Assembly (NCBI GenBank): GCA_023053685.1
Contig: JALIGW010000001.1
Location: forward strand, 66,841,740 to 66,905,739
Direction of reading: 5' to 3'
DNA: 64,000 nucleotides
Source: Diadophis punctatus similis
Taxonomy: Eukaryota; Chordata; Lepidosauria; Squamata; Dipsadidae
Shown: positions 34,101 to 46,412 of the stretch, piece by piece
How positions within the stretch are numbered: position 1 is the first letter of the stretch
Layout: every line of letters begins with the position of its first letter
The notes under the pieces: generated by a model
Database searches by the model: none
Told to the model about the DNA's origin: nothing
What the model saw: only the letters and a program-made list of their open reading frames with translations
Position numbers and translations under genes: made by a program

Positions 34101-34837
34101 ACAAATGTATGAAGTCTTAAGTACTTAAATTTCCCACTGTTGAAGGTGAGACAAAATATGTATGTTCTGTTGTGAAAAACAACACCCATTCTAGAAAAGG
34201 GCCAGGCAAATTTTGAGGATGGATGTACATATTTGGAATATTAAGAGTATGTTCTGCCCACTCTTATAAAACAAGAAAATTAAAGAGATACCAATGGAAA
34301 GATGTTCCCAGCCATTTCCTATAACACTCCAGCATGCATTTTAATCACACACACACACACACACCGATTTTCTTTGAAGTTTTTTTTCTGGGCAGGTGGG
34401 CACATATCCAAATAAAGCAAATGGATTACAACCCCATACGTTTGTTTGTTTTTAAAGAGTTCTTATAGTATATTTTAAACCAGAAGTATTTTCAGAAGAT
34501 TGGCATTTTCTTGTGTGCCACGCCAGCAGCCCATTCATTTTTAAAAATAAAACAAATTGAAAAGAAAAAAGTTAGGTGGTACAAACCATAAAGACCTGAT
34601 GGACACTAAGAGTGACTCCATGTTGCCATGAGCCACAATAATAAAGTTCAAGACAATCCAAAATGATACACTTTTTAAAATTTCATTAAGTACAAAGTAA
34701 TTGGAATAGAGGAAAAAATAGTAAGTTTGGGTAATTAATCCTCCATCTTTTAAAAAAATCCTCCAAATTTATTGCCTTTCAACTGAAGTGACCATTACGA
34801 ATGAAAGCAAATATACGTATCCCAGCATAATGTTGCA
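31161..34837. other. intergenic stretch, no gene recognised
   Basis: 3.7 kb of mostly unique AT-rich sequence. It contains a short direct duplication ('ccccgaccacatc' twice at 33301-33330) and a (CA)n run at 34348-34363. A more GC-rich patch at 32870-33010 has no recognisable coding or repeat identity. Confidence 0.4.
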
Positions 34838-35055
34838 GGATCCAATCTGGGCTGGTCACCAGGACCAGAGATTTAGTCTTCTGAGCTTTTGGTGCCCAAC
34901 CTCAGGGAACCTCTCTCTACCAGAATGTGACACATTACCGTACTGTGACACATTCTGTTGAGAGAGAAGGATGGGCTTCAGGTCGAGTCTGAAATCTCGG
35001 AAAACTAAACCTCTTGTCCTGGTGACCAACCAAGATTGGAATTGCATATTGGATC
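34838..35055. repeat. imperfect palindrome, MITE-like
   Basis: The outer arms begin ggatccaatctgggctggtc and end with the near reverse complement ('ttggaattgcatattggatc'). 'gtcaccaggacc' on the left pairs with 'gtcctggtgacc' on the right. The centre holds a direct duplication of 'gtgacacatt'. No target duplication was identified. Confidence 0.6.
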
Positions 35056-37526
35056 AAGTAAAAATAAGATTTAAACACTTTAAAAGTGATTTATATAACT
35101 GAATTCTGTTGGCATATATACATGCTGTATTATCAGTCTGATATATTTTAAAGGTTTTGGGGAAGTTGAATAAACAAAATTACAGTCAACATTTGTTAAA
35201 AGAAAGTCAGTGAGAATTATGTTGAAATATTACATTCTGTAATATATATGCATAAACATACACAACACGTAGTTACAAACCTTCTTTACATAACTAAAAT
35301 CATTACCCTATGTTCTCCTATGTTGACCTGAGATTAATGTGTTTATAATCATACAGAGGGTTTCACAGGAACAGGCTAAGTTCTGTAAGAACAAATTTTA
35401 TTTGTTGTAGATTATGAAATAACTGATATCACCTTACTAAATTTGTTTTTAAACTCTATGCTTTCTCTCTCAAAGTTAATTATGAAATTAAGAATTCTTC
35501 AGTATAGGAATGCATGAGTTTATTGCAATTTTGAATTTCAGAAATAGAATGCCCAGGCCTAGAATGCATTGGTCTATACAGCTGCAGGATTACATAATAT
35601 AGCTTTCCAGACTATAGTATGATGCCTTTCAGGGATTGAACTAATATCCCAGTAGGATCAAAGGCCATGCTGGCAGAGTATTATGGAAGTTAAATCTAAC
35701 ACCTACGCAGGGTATCAGGATGGGGAAGGCCAATATAATGCACTGGAAAACATAAGCCTATTGTTTCATTTTCCAATGTATACAGCTGTATGTTTTTTGA
35801 AACTTCAGTTTTTAGCAGGTTTGAGAATAGTGCTCTATATATGACATCTAAAAACAGAAGCAAGGCACTAAATTATTATTCGTTGTGGGTGTTTTACTCA
35901 GAACCAAATTTGATACTTGTCAGATTGCCCTGATAAGACTTGATATTAAACCTTTAAAGTAATCCAGAACATTGTTTGGCAATACAGCATGAGAATCTTT
36001 ACTTGGGATAGGCAACTTGTGGCATTTCATGTTCTTTTTGCATCTATTACCATTGGCCACTTGGGGCTGCTGAAAACTATACTTCAGCACAAGCCAACAG
36101 GTTATCCAGATGTGGATAAAACTGTATGGAATATGACAACTGTGTGGAAAGCAGGAACATGATGTGTTGTGTCCCCCCCCCACCTCCATTTTCCTAAAAC
36201 GAGTGCTAATGTTTCAAATAGTAGTTTACACATACATAGCACACTCAATTTGGAAGGTAAAGTCCGAGGACAGCCTTTTCCAACCTAGACAACTTTCAAA
36301 CTTCCACGTTGAGTTCTCAGGTTGTCTCTGGAGAGGAGACAGTTTATGGTAGTTTGGTCTGGAAAATAATGACTTAGTGACAAATTCACATGGGGTCGAT
36401 GGAGGGCAGTCAACTCAAAGGAGTCTGGGCATCCCAATCTTCCATCACTCAAACTGTATACAACATACAGAATGACTGTATGCTGTTACTTTTTTTTTTA
36501 CTAAGAACCTTTTTAAATGAAAGATCACAACTTTGAACTTTTTGCCTCTCATTAGTAAACCATTTCATCAGCAAAATTCACAGAGCTTTCAACTTCCTAT
36601 TCAATTAGTTTAAAATATAGATAATCCATTTTATTTTATTATTTCCTATTATTTCTAAGTATATTTTGATCAAGGACAGATCATTCTATTTCTGAAAAGA
36701 AATGCATTTCTTAAGAAAGCACTTAACTAAAGAAAGCTGGGTAAATTAACTGATTTATAAATGCCGGCTGAACTACAAATAATATCCGATTATGTGGAAT
36801 ACCTTGAGAACATGTATTAGGGGGATAAAAATAATTCACATTACTACATGCATCATCTCTTATCAATATGTTATGCATGTGCAGTGCAATGCACCCGTTT
36901 AGTTAAGATAATGTGAAGTGCATTTCTGAATTTGTTTTGAAGCCACCCTATGAGCAACAAAAACAAAAAATCCTATTTGAATTTCAACATTTGTTGAGAA
37001 CTAGGAATACAACTACAAGCCTATGGCAATATATTACATAGAGCTGCTTTAACAAATTTCAATGCACCATATGTAGGTGAATGTAGGTTCATTAAAAAAG
37101 CAGAGTTGATATTTAAGGTTTCAGATGGGTATCTTCTAGGAGTAATATGCATTGTTCTTACCATTTGAAACCAATATCTTGAGAATTCTGAGGGCCCTAA
37201 CACCTAGAAGACACTCAATTCCAGAAACTGATTTCCTATATTTTTTTCTATTTGTCACCTTACACAATAGATCTGACAATTCTACTGTTGGTGGAAAAGT
37301 CATCTAACTGGCCATCTGAAACCTAGTTCTTGTGTGCATTATTCTGACAGTAGGTACTATTTTATAATCTATTGATTATTAATTGGTCTTCAGCATTAAC
37401 ATGTCTTTTTAAATATACCCCTCCCTGAAAAGGTTAAAACACAAAGAAAATACAGAAAGGGAACTGTGTAATGAGGGAATTGTGTGGATGGCCAGTAAAA
37501 AGATAAGTGAACAAAGTATAGGAATG
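35056..37526 (-). other. probable CYP1B1 3' UTR and downstream sequence
   Basis: This region lies downstream of the CYP1B1 stop on the minus strand. Mammalian CYP1B1 has a 3' UTR of roughly 3 kb, so much of this may be transcribed. Antisense AATAAA candidates exist (for example around 36629 and 35399), but I cannot choose the used site. Confidence 0.4.
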
Positions 37527-37534
37527 CCATAGTG

Positions 37535-37676
37535 CAGGGGTGGTCGAACTATGGCTCTTTGAGGACCTGTGGACTTCAACTCCCAGAATATCTGAGCCAG
37601 CCATGCATGGCTGGCTCAGGAATTCTGGGAGTTGAAGTCCACAGGTCCTCAAAGAGCCATAGTTTGACCACCCCCG
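37535..37676. mobile_element. palindromic hAT-like MITE family B in CYP1B1 3' UTR region
   Basis: A 142-bp inverted repeat with ends caggggtggtcgaactatgg ... 'tagtttgaccacccccg' and the core 'acttcaactcccagaat' mirrored by 'attctgggagttgaagt'. It is flanked by a perfect 8-bp duplication, ccatagtg (37527-37534 and 37677-37684). It is a subfamily different from the 4470 copy, with other outer sequence. It lies about 250 bp after the CYP1B1 stop. Confidence 0.92.
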
Positions 37677-37924
37677 CCATAGTGTAATTAGGGAAGCAAT
37701 CTAATGATTAAATTCACACTACAAAGAACACTGACAAGATTTGCTGAGGTAAGTAAAACATCAGTTTGCAAACCACACCATGCTTTTTTCATACATTGTC
37801 TTACTTTGTCTCTTGCTAGCATTTCTCCAGAATACATTGTATTTCTAAGTGCTTCATTTAAAAAAAAAAGAGGGGAGAAATACAATCTTTACACAGCATT
37901 ACAGACAACATTCAAACTGAGCCT

Positions 37925-38531
37925 TCATGTATTAAACAAGCAATTTTCAGATGCATTTTCAACCTGAAGTCCCTGAACAGCATTATCCAGCAAATCCATG
38001 CTATCTCGAAGTGTGACACTGAGTGTAAATGGCTTTGGCTTAACAGTCAAGCCATAAGTGAAATCCATTTTAGAATCTTCCTTTGGATTAGCACTGAAAT
38101 TGCACTGGTGGACCAAGACAGCAGTAAAGAGAAATAGTTGCACTTTGGATAACTCCTCTCCAATGCACCTTCGTTTGCCCAGTGAAAAAATCAGCACGCT
38201 GCTAGCAAGGTCCTTGTTCAGGAATCCATTCTCATCCAGGAATCTTGCTGGATTGAAAACTTCTGGAGCAGGCCATTTCACTGGGTCGTGGTTCACTGAC
38301 CACTGATTGATGAAGATCACTGTGTCTTTGGGTATGTGGTAGCCCATCAAGATGGTATCGGCTGTGGTGGAATGAGGAATGGTAACTGGCACAAAGCTAC
38401 TGAAACGCATAGATTCATATAGGAAAGCCATGACAGAAGGCAAATGGGGCTGATCCTCAGCACAGGGCAGGCGGTTCCGGCCAACAACTTTGTCTATTTC
38501 TTCTTGCAGTTTAGTTTGCACCTCTGGATAC
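37925..38531 (-). CDS. CYP1B1: CYP1B1 last coding exon (heme-binding half)
   Basis: Encodes residues 319-520 of the P450. In order: K-helix ExxR as [10 protein letters not shown] (E358, R361), the segment [20 protein letters not shown], the PARF meander region ([10 protein letters not shown]), and the heme-binding loop [13 protein letters not shown] with the proximal thiolate Cys441. It ends ENCLFNT and TGA (37925-37927). The acceptor (ttttaaccag) on the minus strand precedes G, which completes an AG|G Arg codon from the previous exon, the same split as in human CYP1B1. CYP1B1 is an ER-membrane monooxygenase acting on estrogens, retinoids and polycyclic aromatics, inducible by AHR ligands. 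Confidence 0.97.
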
Positions 38532-39122
38532 CTGGTTAAAAACAACAGCAGCAGCTATTTTTAAAACACTTTCCTCAACTCTCTGAAAGCAGGTATTATC
38601 TAGGCAAACCTATGCTACTGGGAACACATGAAGACAATACCAGGTCAGGGGGCACAACTGGCAAGAAAGGAGAAGATGTATATGAATCTCTTATGACTAT
38701 GTGTTTTCCCTTGCAAATGCAGTTCCGATGTACAGTAATTGGGCCTTGCCATTTTGGAGATGGTTGACAAGAGGTTTGGGTTGTTTGTTTTTTTGTTTTG
38801 TATAAGTATCTTGCTAAAGAGATTCACACATATATTCTCTTTCTTTCATGTTCATTTTCCCAAATGAGTATAAAATTAATATCATTCTCCAATAGTTTTA
38901 CAGATGGGCAAATATACTATGTTGAAAAGCGTGGCATACAAGGAACTGACCAACCACGCCGTTCCCAACAATTTTTACACAGTTCTAACAGAAAATATAT
39001 GACAATAGGCAAGTTAAAGAAAAGAGATCTACAATGCCCATTGTAATATTTTGATTGAATTTGACTGAAACAGGACTCATAACAAAGCAGGAAAACTCCT
39101 GCTTTGCCTACTGAAAGTTCAT
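38532..39122 (-). other. CYP1B1 intron 2, unique part
   Basis: Intron sequence next to the last exon. No additional exon was seen. Confidence 0.5.
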
Positions 39123-39322
39123 TTTTTAGATTTTTATCCGGCCTTTATTACTTTATAACAAGTAAGGTGGCAAACACACCTAATACTCCTTCCATCTCCT
39201 ATTTTCCCCACAACAAAAACCCTGTGAGGTCAATTGGACTAAAAGTGACTGGCCCAAAGTCATCCAGCCAGCTTTCATCTTCGCACTGACAAAATTTCTT
39301 CTGTCAACTGCACCACTTGGAT
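39123..39322 (-). mobile_element. MIR/CORE-like tRNA-SINE, subfamily 2 (antisense)
   Basis: The antisense blocks 'gatttttatccggcctttat', 'aaggtggcaaacacacctaa', 'ccctgtgaggtcaattgg' and 'ctggcccaaagtcatccagc' match the reverse complement of the sense copy at 40519. The tRNA-like head is truncated. Confidence 0.8.
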
Positions 39323-39442
39323 CCACAAATATACTATGCTGATATAGTATGATATCCTAAGTTTTTGGGAAGGAGTCGATGCATATGAAAGCCAACACCA
39401 GGTAAACAATTGGCAGCTGGGATTCCACATTGCTGGGAACAG

Positions 39443-39578
<136 letters not shown>

Positions 39579-39601
39579 CCACTAGAAATCCAGACTCTTG
39601 A

Positions 39602-40095
39602 ACAAAACTGGGGGGGAAATGAAAATTACTTAATTAAGATCTGTCATTATGCTTATTTTTAATACTAATTCTGGTTATAATCAGTTGTGAAGATTTTGAC
39701 AATTTTGAGGATTATTATTTCTAAGGGTTCTGATTTTCTGTTATGATCCTGATTCCTTTTTTATACTGCCATGTATCCATACGGAGGGGCAGTATATAAA
39801 TAAAAATATACATTAAAAGATGCAACAAAGATTTCCTATTTGTCATCTACCCACAGCATTACAATTGTTTTTCTTAACCTAACCAAAGTTCCAAGGAAGA
39901 GCTATTATTTGTTCTTAAAAAAAACGATCTCAGAGAATACAAATTTCATTGGAGATTCATATTAATGAAGAGCAAATCATGGAAAATCCATTCTTTCTCC
40001 AGAATTGATAACTGCAAATTTCAAACAGAAATTATCAGTAATATCTCATAACCCTTTTCTTTCTATAATCTGGTGGGAGAGAGAGATGAAAACTT
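39602..40095. other. CYP1B1 intron 2, no feature recognised
   Basis: Mostly unique. 'ctgccatgtatccatacggaggggcagtatataaataaa' (39767-39805, written here only as a location cue) looks like a short LINE/SINE 3' tail, but too little remains to assign a family. Confidence 0.35.
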
Positions 40096-40337
40096 AAGAG
40101 CTGAGATAGCGCAGTGGTTAAAAGCAGCATTGCGACCTTCAGCTGATTGCTAGTTCAGCAGTCCAGCTGTTCGAATCTCACTAGGCTCAAGGTTGACTCA
40201 GCCTTCCATCCTTCCGAGGTGGGTAAAATGAGGACCCAGATTGTTGGGGGCAATATGCTGAACTCTGTAAACCGCTTAGAGAGGGCTGGAAAGCACTATG
40301 AAGCGGTATATAAGTCTAAGTGCTATTGCTATTGCTA
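40096..40337 (+). mobile_element. tRNA-derived SINE, subfamily 1 (sense)
   Basis: Head 'gagctgagatagcgcagtgg' (A box) and 'gttcgaatctc' (B box), body 'caaggttgactcagccttcc' and 'ggtgggtaaaatgaggaccc', tail 'gctattgctattgct'. Near full length in CYP1B1 intron 2, antisense to the gene. Confidence 0.92.
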
Positions 40338-40518
40338 AAACAAACAACATTCATTAAAAATAATTGCCACTTGAAGAGCTGAAATATTCATCATTCAAGA
40401 TTATATCAGCCTGCAATAGCATTGACTAATATTAGATTACTTAATTTCCTTAAAATACTAAAATATTCTCTGGTACATGGGAAGATACTGTATAAAAAGC
40501 TTGTTTAAATTATGAGTC

Positions 40519-40754
40519 CTTGGCCAGTTTGGTCTGGTGGTTAAGGCACCGGGCTAGAAAGGGGGAGACTGAGAGTTCTAGTCCCACCTTAGGCCAGTTG
40601 AGTGCCCTTGGGCCAATCACTCTGTCTCAGCCCAACCAATCTCACTGGGTTGTTGTTATGGGAAAAATAGGAGGAAGATGTGTTGGATATGTTTGCCACC
40701 TTGAGTTCTTTGTAAAAATAATAAAGATGGGCTACAACTAAATAAATAAAAAAT
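40519..40754 (+). mobile_element. MIR/CORE-like tRNA-SINE, subfamily 2 (sense)
   Basis: tRNA-like head 'tttggtctggtggttaaggc' and B box 'gagttctagtcc'. The body 'cttgggccaatcactctgtc' and 'cactgggttgttgttatggg' recalls the MIR core. The 3' end 'accttgagttctttgtaaaa' is followed by an (AAAT)n tail. It is distinct from subfamily 1, which has the 'gctattgctattgc' tail. Confidence 0.85.
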
Positions 40755-41360
40755 CTAGTCTTTTCCTTTCACAAATGTTCTTCCATGAGATAAAATTCTA
40801 CTGGGGAGGGTAGGAAGGAGGAAGTATTTGCACATGTTTCCTTTGCCCCCCTCACCACATTTGCTTCAAATGATTCAGAAACCCTCTAAGACTATCTGAG
40901 CAGGTGACGTGGGAATAAATGAGAAACTTAAGTTTTTGCTTAGCACCAGTGCAGGTTAGATGTCAGAGACCATCATGCAAATTTGTGTGATATCATCCTC
41001 CCTCTTTTTTTAAAAAAAAGTTTTTTGCATAACCTTGTAAGGCTTCAAAATCGTTCATAATGTCAAGTCTTCTTACTCCGAACATTTTCCAAATTCTCAT
41101 TAAATATTCAGCAACTTTTTCGGCTGTCCAGAATTCATAGTTTAGCTCAAGTGTAGACACCATAGGGGAGATATACTTATTGCATGTTTAAAAGGCACAA
41201 AAGTGGGGTCCAAATCGGGATCATGGCTGGGATGCAGGGATGAATCGTGAACCCTAATGCATTCAAACAGGATAAAAATTCCTCCTTCGGTTTTTAATTT
41301 TTGGCTGCTTTCATAGATTTTAGTCTTTCACTCAGTTTCGCTCAGTTATGTCCCCTAGAC

Positions 41361-41472
41361 CAGGGGTCTCCAACCTTGGCAACTTTAAGACTTGTGGACG
41401 TCAGCAAAGCTGGCTGAGGAATTCTGGGAGTTGAAGTCCACAAGTCTTAAAGCTGCCAAAGTTGGAGGCCCT
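41361..41472. mobile_element. palindromic hAT-like MITE family B (internally deleted)
   Basis: Starts caggggtctccaaccttggc and mirrors it with 'ttaaagctgccaaagttgg'. The central hairpin is shortened compared with the 4470 copy. The flanks share ctagac, a degraded target duplication. Confidence 0.8.
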
Positions 41473-41504
41473 TCTAGACCGTTTTTTACTGATCTTTCTT
41501 ATAC

Positions 41505-41700
41505 TGTCCCAAAGGTGCTTTTTCAAGAGGCAACTGGACTTCTGGTTTTTCTTTGAAGACGTTTCACTTCTCATCCAAGAAGCTTCTTCAGCTCTGACTA
41601 GATGGTGGGGAATGGAAGGACGTCTTCCATGAAAAAACCAGAAAGTCCAGTTGCCTCTTGAAAAAAACACCTTTGAGACTACCATGACCTGGATGACTGA
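41505..41700. repeat. inverted repeat unit close to a CYP1B1 splice donor
   Basis: The left arm 'aagaggcaactggacttctg' and right arm 'agaaagtccagttgcctctt' are near-perfect complements about 105 bp apart. 'gaagcttcttcagctctgac' lies between. I know this phrase as a common squamate repeat but cannot name its family. It ends about 100 bp from the donor of the first CYP1B1 coding exon. Confidence 0.65.
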
Positions 41701-41797
41701 GAATCTCCATAGACTTTCTTATACTGGTACCTAACATTTCTAACCGCGCGCGTGCTGCGCACCATAGCTCCTCCCAGTCTCCCGCCAATCAGCTCAC

Positions 41798-42753
41798 CTG
41801 ATGAGGAAGATCAAGAGCCACTGCAGGGCGGTAGATAGTGTGTCCTGGCTGGCGCCGAAGATGTCCGTGACGGTGGCCGGCACATGCTCCAGAGGCAAGC
41901 GAGGCTGCGTTTGCTGAAGGCGGATGAAGGCGTCCATCAGGTCGCGTAGAGGGTCTCCCGGCCGGAGACTGTTCCGATGCCAGAGAAACTTCTGGCGGAC
42001 GAAGCTGTAAAACTCGTGATTGAGGGCGCGGAAAGCGCGGAAGGCTGAGCGCACCGGGTTGGGAAAGCGCTGCAGCCAGGGCAGCACGTCGACCACGCTC
42101 CCGGCGCCCACCGTGCGCCCGAACTGCTCGTTTCGACCTACCAGCCGCCGGAACTCGACGTCAGCGTGGCTATAGCGGCGGCCGAAACAAAGCGCGCTCA
42201 TGACGTTAGCCACGGCCACCCCCAGGCTTCGAGACGGATCTACGAAGGCGCCGCCGGCGCAAGCGCTCACCAGGAGACGCACCACAGTGCGCGCCTCAGC
42301 CAGCAAGGGCTGCTCCAGGAAGCGGCGCGCCGAGAAAGCGCGCAAGGTCGAGTGCGCCAAGCGCCTCTGCAGTTTCCACAGCTCGGAGTAGCCTCCGAAG
42401 GCCAAGCTGCGTCCGCCGGATACCAGCTGAAAGGAAGGGAAAGGAGGCCTACCCGCGAAGGCGGCCCCTTGGCGGATGAGGGCCTCGCGGATGGCGCGCT
42501 CGCCGCTCAGCACTACCACTGGCCATCTGCCGAGGCGCAGCTGGAAAACGCTGCCGTAGGTAGCCGCCAGCCGTCCGAAGGCTAGGTGAGGGGCGCGGCC
42601 CAGTTGAGCGGCGTTGCCCAGAAGGGGCCACGGGAAAGGGCCCGGCGGTTCCAGCCTCCTCCGTCGCGACCATTCGAAGACCAGAAATTTCACCGCCTGA
42701 AAGGCGAGCAGCAGCGAGAGGAGCAGGAGCAGCAAGTGTTGCATTGGCGGCAC
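41798..42753 (-). CDS. CYP1B1: CYP1B1 first coding exon (N-terminal half)
   Basis: Encodes residues 1-318 plus two bases of codon 319. In order: an N-terminal signal anchor ([20 protein letters not shown], residues 7-26) with a basic stop RRRR, the proline-rich hinge [12 protein letters not shown] (36-47), C-helix WKLQRR (126-131), [11 protein letters not shown] (about 176-186), [20 protein letters not shown], and I-helix GASQDTLST (300-308). The donor gtgagc (minus strand) starts at 41797. The predicted protein of 520 residues compares with 543 in human, the difference being mainly a shorter N-terminus. The start at 42753 has no earlier in-frame ATG. Met4 is an alternative. The exon is strikingly GC-rich against its AT-rich surroundings. 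Confidence 0.97.
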
Positions 42754-42796
42754 GCCGGCCCGGAGCGCTTCTTCCAGCCCGCGAGGGCGCGCGCTG
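42754..42796 (-). other. CYP1B1 5' UTR part of the first coding exon
   Basis: A good acceptor (ccttttttctcag, minus strand) ends at 42797, so 42796-42754 is the predicted 5' UTR in this exon. Human CYP1B1 likewise starts translation in its second exon. Confidence 0.6.
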
Positions 42797-45700
42797 CTGA
42801 GAAAAAAGGCTCTGCCTTAGGAGCGCTTCTGTGGGTCAAAACTTAGATGTGTTGCACCAGACTCCGGTGCTGGTTTTCAGTGCCAGCTTGCAAATGCGTA
42901 CATTTAAGGGGTACCAGATATGGGTTGCGGCATTAGTGCGTCGCCTTAAAAATAATTAACTCCACTTTCTACACTTGGATCTATCTGTATCCCAAAGAAT
43001 TTCCCCTCCTGTGGGAAGATACTCAGACCTTCAGTCTCTCCTCTGAAGCTCAGAGTAAGGAGTCCACAGACAGAATATAATTAGAGACTGTGAATAAACT
43101 GACACGTGTTGGCTTTCAATTATGTATTGCATGTTTCCAAAATCTATAATCTCACTCTTGCGTTTTTTCTGGTCAGTTGCATTACTAGTTATAGATACTT
43201 AGAAATAAAGACAGCAGGGAGGGGCTCCGTGGGTGGAGGGAAATAGTGCCCAAAAGGTCAAGGTGGGTGCAATATTTATCAAAAGGGGTGAGGCTTCAAT
43301 TGCACAGTAATACCTGCCATCTTGACTTTTTTGATCATCACCACTACCCATGCCACAGAAAGAGGCTGGCTTATCTGTAAAAATTTTGAATTTCTGTTTG
43401 GCTGAAGGAAGCAACTTTTCTTTCAGGTGCACAGAGTGAAGTGCACTGGGTATCTAACTAAAAAGCTTTAGTTCTTAATACAGCTTCATAAGAGCAACTC
43501 ACTTTTATGCTGAAGAATTCATGCTGTAAATATCTAAAACTTTCCAGAAGGACAAGTGATACTTAAGGGAGACAGGATTTAACAGAAATACATTCTCTCT
43601 CTCTCTGTGTGTGTGTAATTATGTATGTATGTATGTAATTATGTATGTATATGTATACATGCAGTAATATTCAACCATAATGGAGGAGAACCATTAACTT
43701 CTAGAGCAGAGATTTCCAGTTTAGATTTCCAGTTCCATAGAGTTCTACCAGAAAGTTAAAAGTTCGATAACACTATATAAAGTGAAGTGAGAATTTTCAT
43801 ATTTGTGCTATTTGATAAGCCACATCTAAATAGAAAACAGCAACAATAAAAATATATAGCAGGGAACAGGGAGATCTAAAGTTACTAGAGAGAGTATCTT
43901 TATGTATAACCAGTTTATTGCATCATTGACCAAAGGAGATCCTTCAATGGAAAAAAAAAGCATCTGAACAGGATTTATGTACATTTCTATTAACAGGTTC
44001 TCTTCTCCTCTGGGATTACATCACAAAATGAGAGCATCTCCTAAAAGGTTTGGGTTCTCACAACATGCTAAGGTTCATTTGATAGGGATTTGTTCCCTGA
44101 GTTTGCATAATACACTAAAACTATGTTACCTGAATTGAATGCATAACATAGTAAGCTACAAACTAGTCAATAATGTTTTAGATTCATACATAAGATGTAT
44201 GAAACCAACCACAAAAAGTCATTTCACTGAACTTTTGGGGGATTCTACTAAACTTGAATCTCATTATTAAATCTCTGTTCTAACTTGCTAATTTCAAAAT
44301 AAATCCATCTCATTAAATAATAGATGGTAGCAAACTACTTCCCTTCTCCCCCAAAATTAATGCCACTGGTTTGAGCTAATCTGATCTACTGTATATGCAA
44401 AGTGTTTTACAGGTTTTGTTTATTGTCATGATTTAGTGTCTTAGGATGAAGTGTAATGTTTCCAAGACCACCCACAAATGGGGATTTGGCTGTGAATCCA
44501 AACAGCATTGTATCCATATTGCTTGTTGGCTCTTCATTTTCTTAACACAAAGGTTGGGATGGATAGAAAGTCAAGATAATCCTTAGGAAAGCCTGTGGCT
44601 ATGTGTCTGAACTGCAAAAATACCATAAGACTTAGATAGCAGCAGAGAGATTCAGAAAATGCTGAGTACTGCAATCTAGTGGTTTTCCAGATTTTTGCAG
44701 GCCAAAACACTTTTTTTCCCTAGGTATAGGTATATGTATATATTCCCTAGGTATATGAGATGTAAGTGAAGAATGGAAAACTACAGCACTATGGCCACAC
44801 TTCTGAATTATTGAGTGTAATAAATCGTTTATGCTTTGCCTGCCTTCTTAACTAGCTCATGCAATTAACTTGAGTAAAAATATCCTAATATGCAACCCAA
44901 TTTAACCCATAGTTGAAGGCAAAAACCAGTTTCAATAGGATTTGGTCCTAGGTGAATCCACAAATATTTGGGGGGAGGGGGAAGCCTATTGACTTCAAGT
45001 GAACTTTTTTCCATATAACTGGTGAAGGATGCATCCTTTTATCTTGATACTAACCACTGAAGTTAATTGTTACATTCAAAATGAAGTGAATAATTGTAAC
45101 TTGGCAGTAACTCTTCAGCTGGATTTCCTCTCATCAGATACATTGAACAAGGAATCCAGCAATCCAGTAATAACAACAGAAGATGCTATAGTTGTAACAG
45201 GATTGCTAAAATTTATTCAGAAATCTAATCAATAGTTGATGAAGCATACTTGTACATAAAAGTGGGGAATTCAGCAATTTGGCAATAATTGGTTATGCAC
45301 TCATCCACAAACTAGTCAACCGTATTTTGGGTCAGTGTAGTTGTATAGCTACAGAAAATGGGTTAACCAGAGAAAAAACCCTGATGGTACAGACAATTAT
45401 GGGCAAGCCACTGTGAGAACAGAGTAAAATCAGGTATTTGTTTCCAAGTTAAAGATGTGGAATATCTCAAGGTTTTGGTGGCTATCCCTAAAGTCAACAT
45501 TTTTAGAAGCTGATGACTGCAAATCACATGAATATTGGGACCTACATTCCAATTCAGAAAAATAGGGTTTTTAACTTGTCATTGTAAAGTCAAAAGTTAT
45601 AACTCAGACACTGGAAGACAACAGGCAGTTTAAAGATTTCTAAGGAATACATGTTAGCAGCTTGAGTTGCTATGGAGAAAAGGATTTGAAAGTTCCCTCA

Positions 45701-45994
45701 ACCTATTGTGGAAGAGACCTCTTTGCAAGGTTAAAAAGAAGACCGAAGACTTTTCTTTTACCATAATGAAAGAAGACACCTTTATTTTGCAAAATGGTGA
45801 AAGTAAACTCTACCAAGCTTTTGTTTGATACTTTAATGACTGATTCTAATTTTCATTTGAACAAATCAATTTTGCTTTACCCTTCTGGTTTTTATTCCAC
45901 TTCGTAAGCTGCCTTTGAGTATTAGAATAATCGGAAAGTAAATAAACAAACCGCCTAGCTAGCTCATTTGATGTGCGTGGGTAGAGAATCTCAC
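42797..45994 (-). other. putative CYP1B1 intron 1
   Basis: AT-rich 3.2 kb between the predicted acceptor at 42797 and a candidate donor (gcgatg|gtgaga, minus strand, boundary at 45995/45994). It contains a (TC/TG/TATG)n patch (43590-43660) and a possible L2/SINE-like 3' tail at about 45905-45955. Human intron 1 is much shorter, so the gene model here is an inference. Confidence 0.4.
43590..43660. repeat. mixed (TC)n(TG)n(TATG)n low-complexity patch
   Basis: 'ctctctctctctgtgtgtgt' is followed by two runs of 'atgtatgtatgtat'. Confidence 0.85.
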
Positions 45995-46355
45995 CATCGC
46001 CACGACTTTATTACAGGCTGACATTAACCACAAAAGAACCACCCCGTCCTAAAAACGCAAAAGGGATGGAGCTCTTTTCAGTCTCGGGACTAACCTGTTA
46101 ATTAACGCTTCTCCCAGATCTCTCTGGGTCATAATGCCTCCGTCCACGGTGGAGCTGTGCGCACAAGTGCTTGCGGTTCGCGGTCTTGGGAAGGAGGAGA
46201 GCAGCTTAAGACTGTCGTCCGGCGATCTACGCTGCTGCTGTCGCTTAGAGACCCCGGTCGGGCAAGGAGCCGGCTGGCGTGCTCTGAGTTGCACCGGCAG
46301 CTCAGTTTAGCTCGGCGCCCGGCAAAACCTCTTGCGCTGCCGAGAAAGGAGGGGC

Positions 46356-46412
<57 letters not shown>

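Noticed and set aside
42166..42673. ORFs opposite to or out of frame with CYP1B1
   Set aside because: Shadows of the GC-rich CYP1B1 coding exon. The P450 motifs are in the minus-strand frame only.
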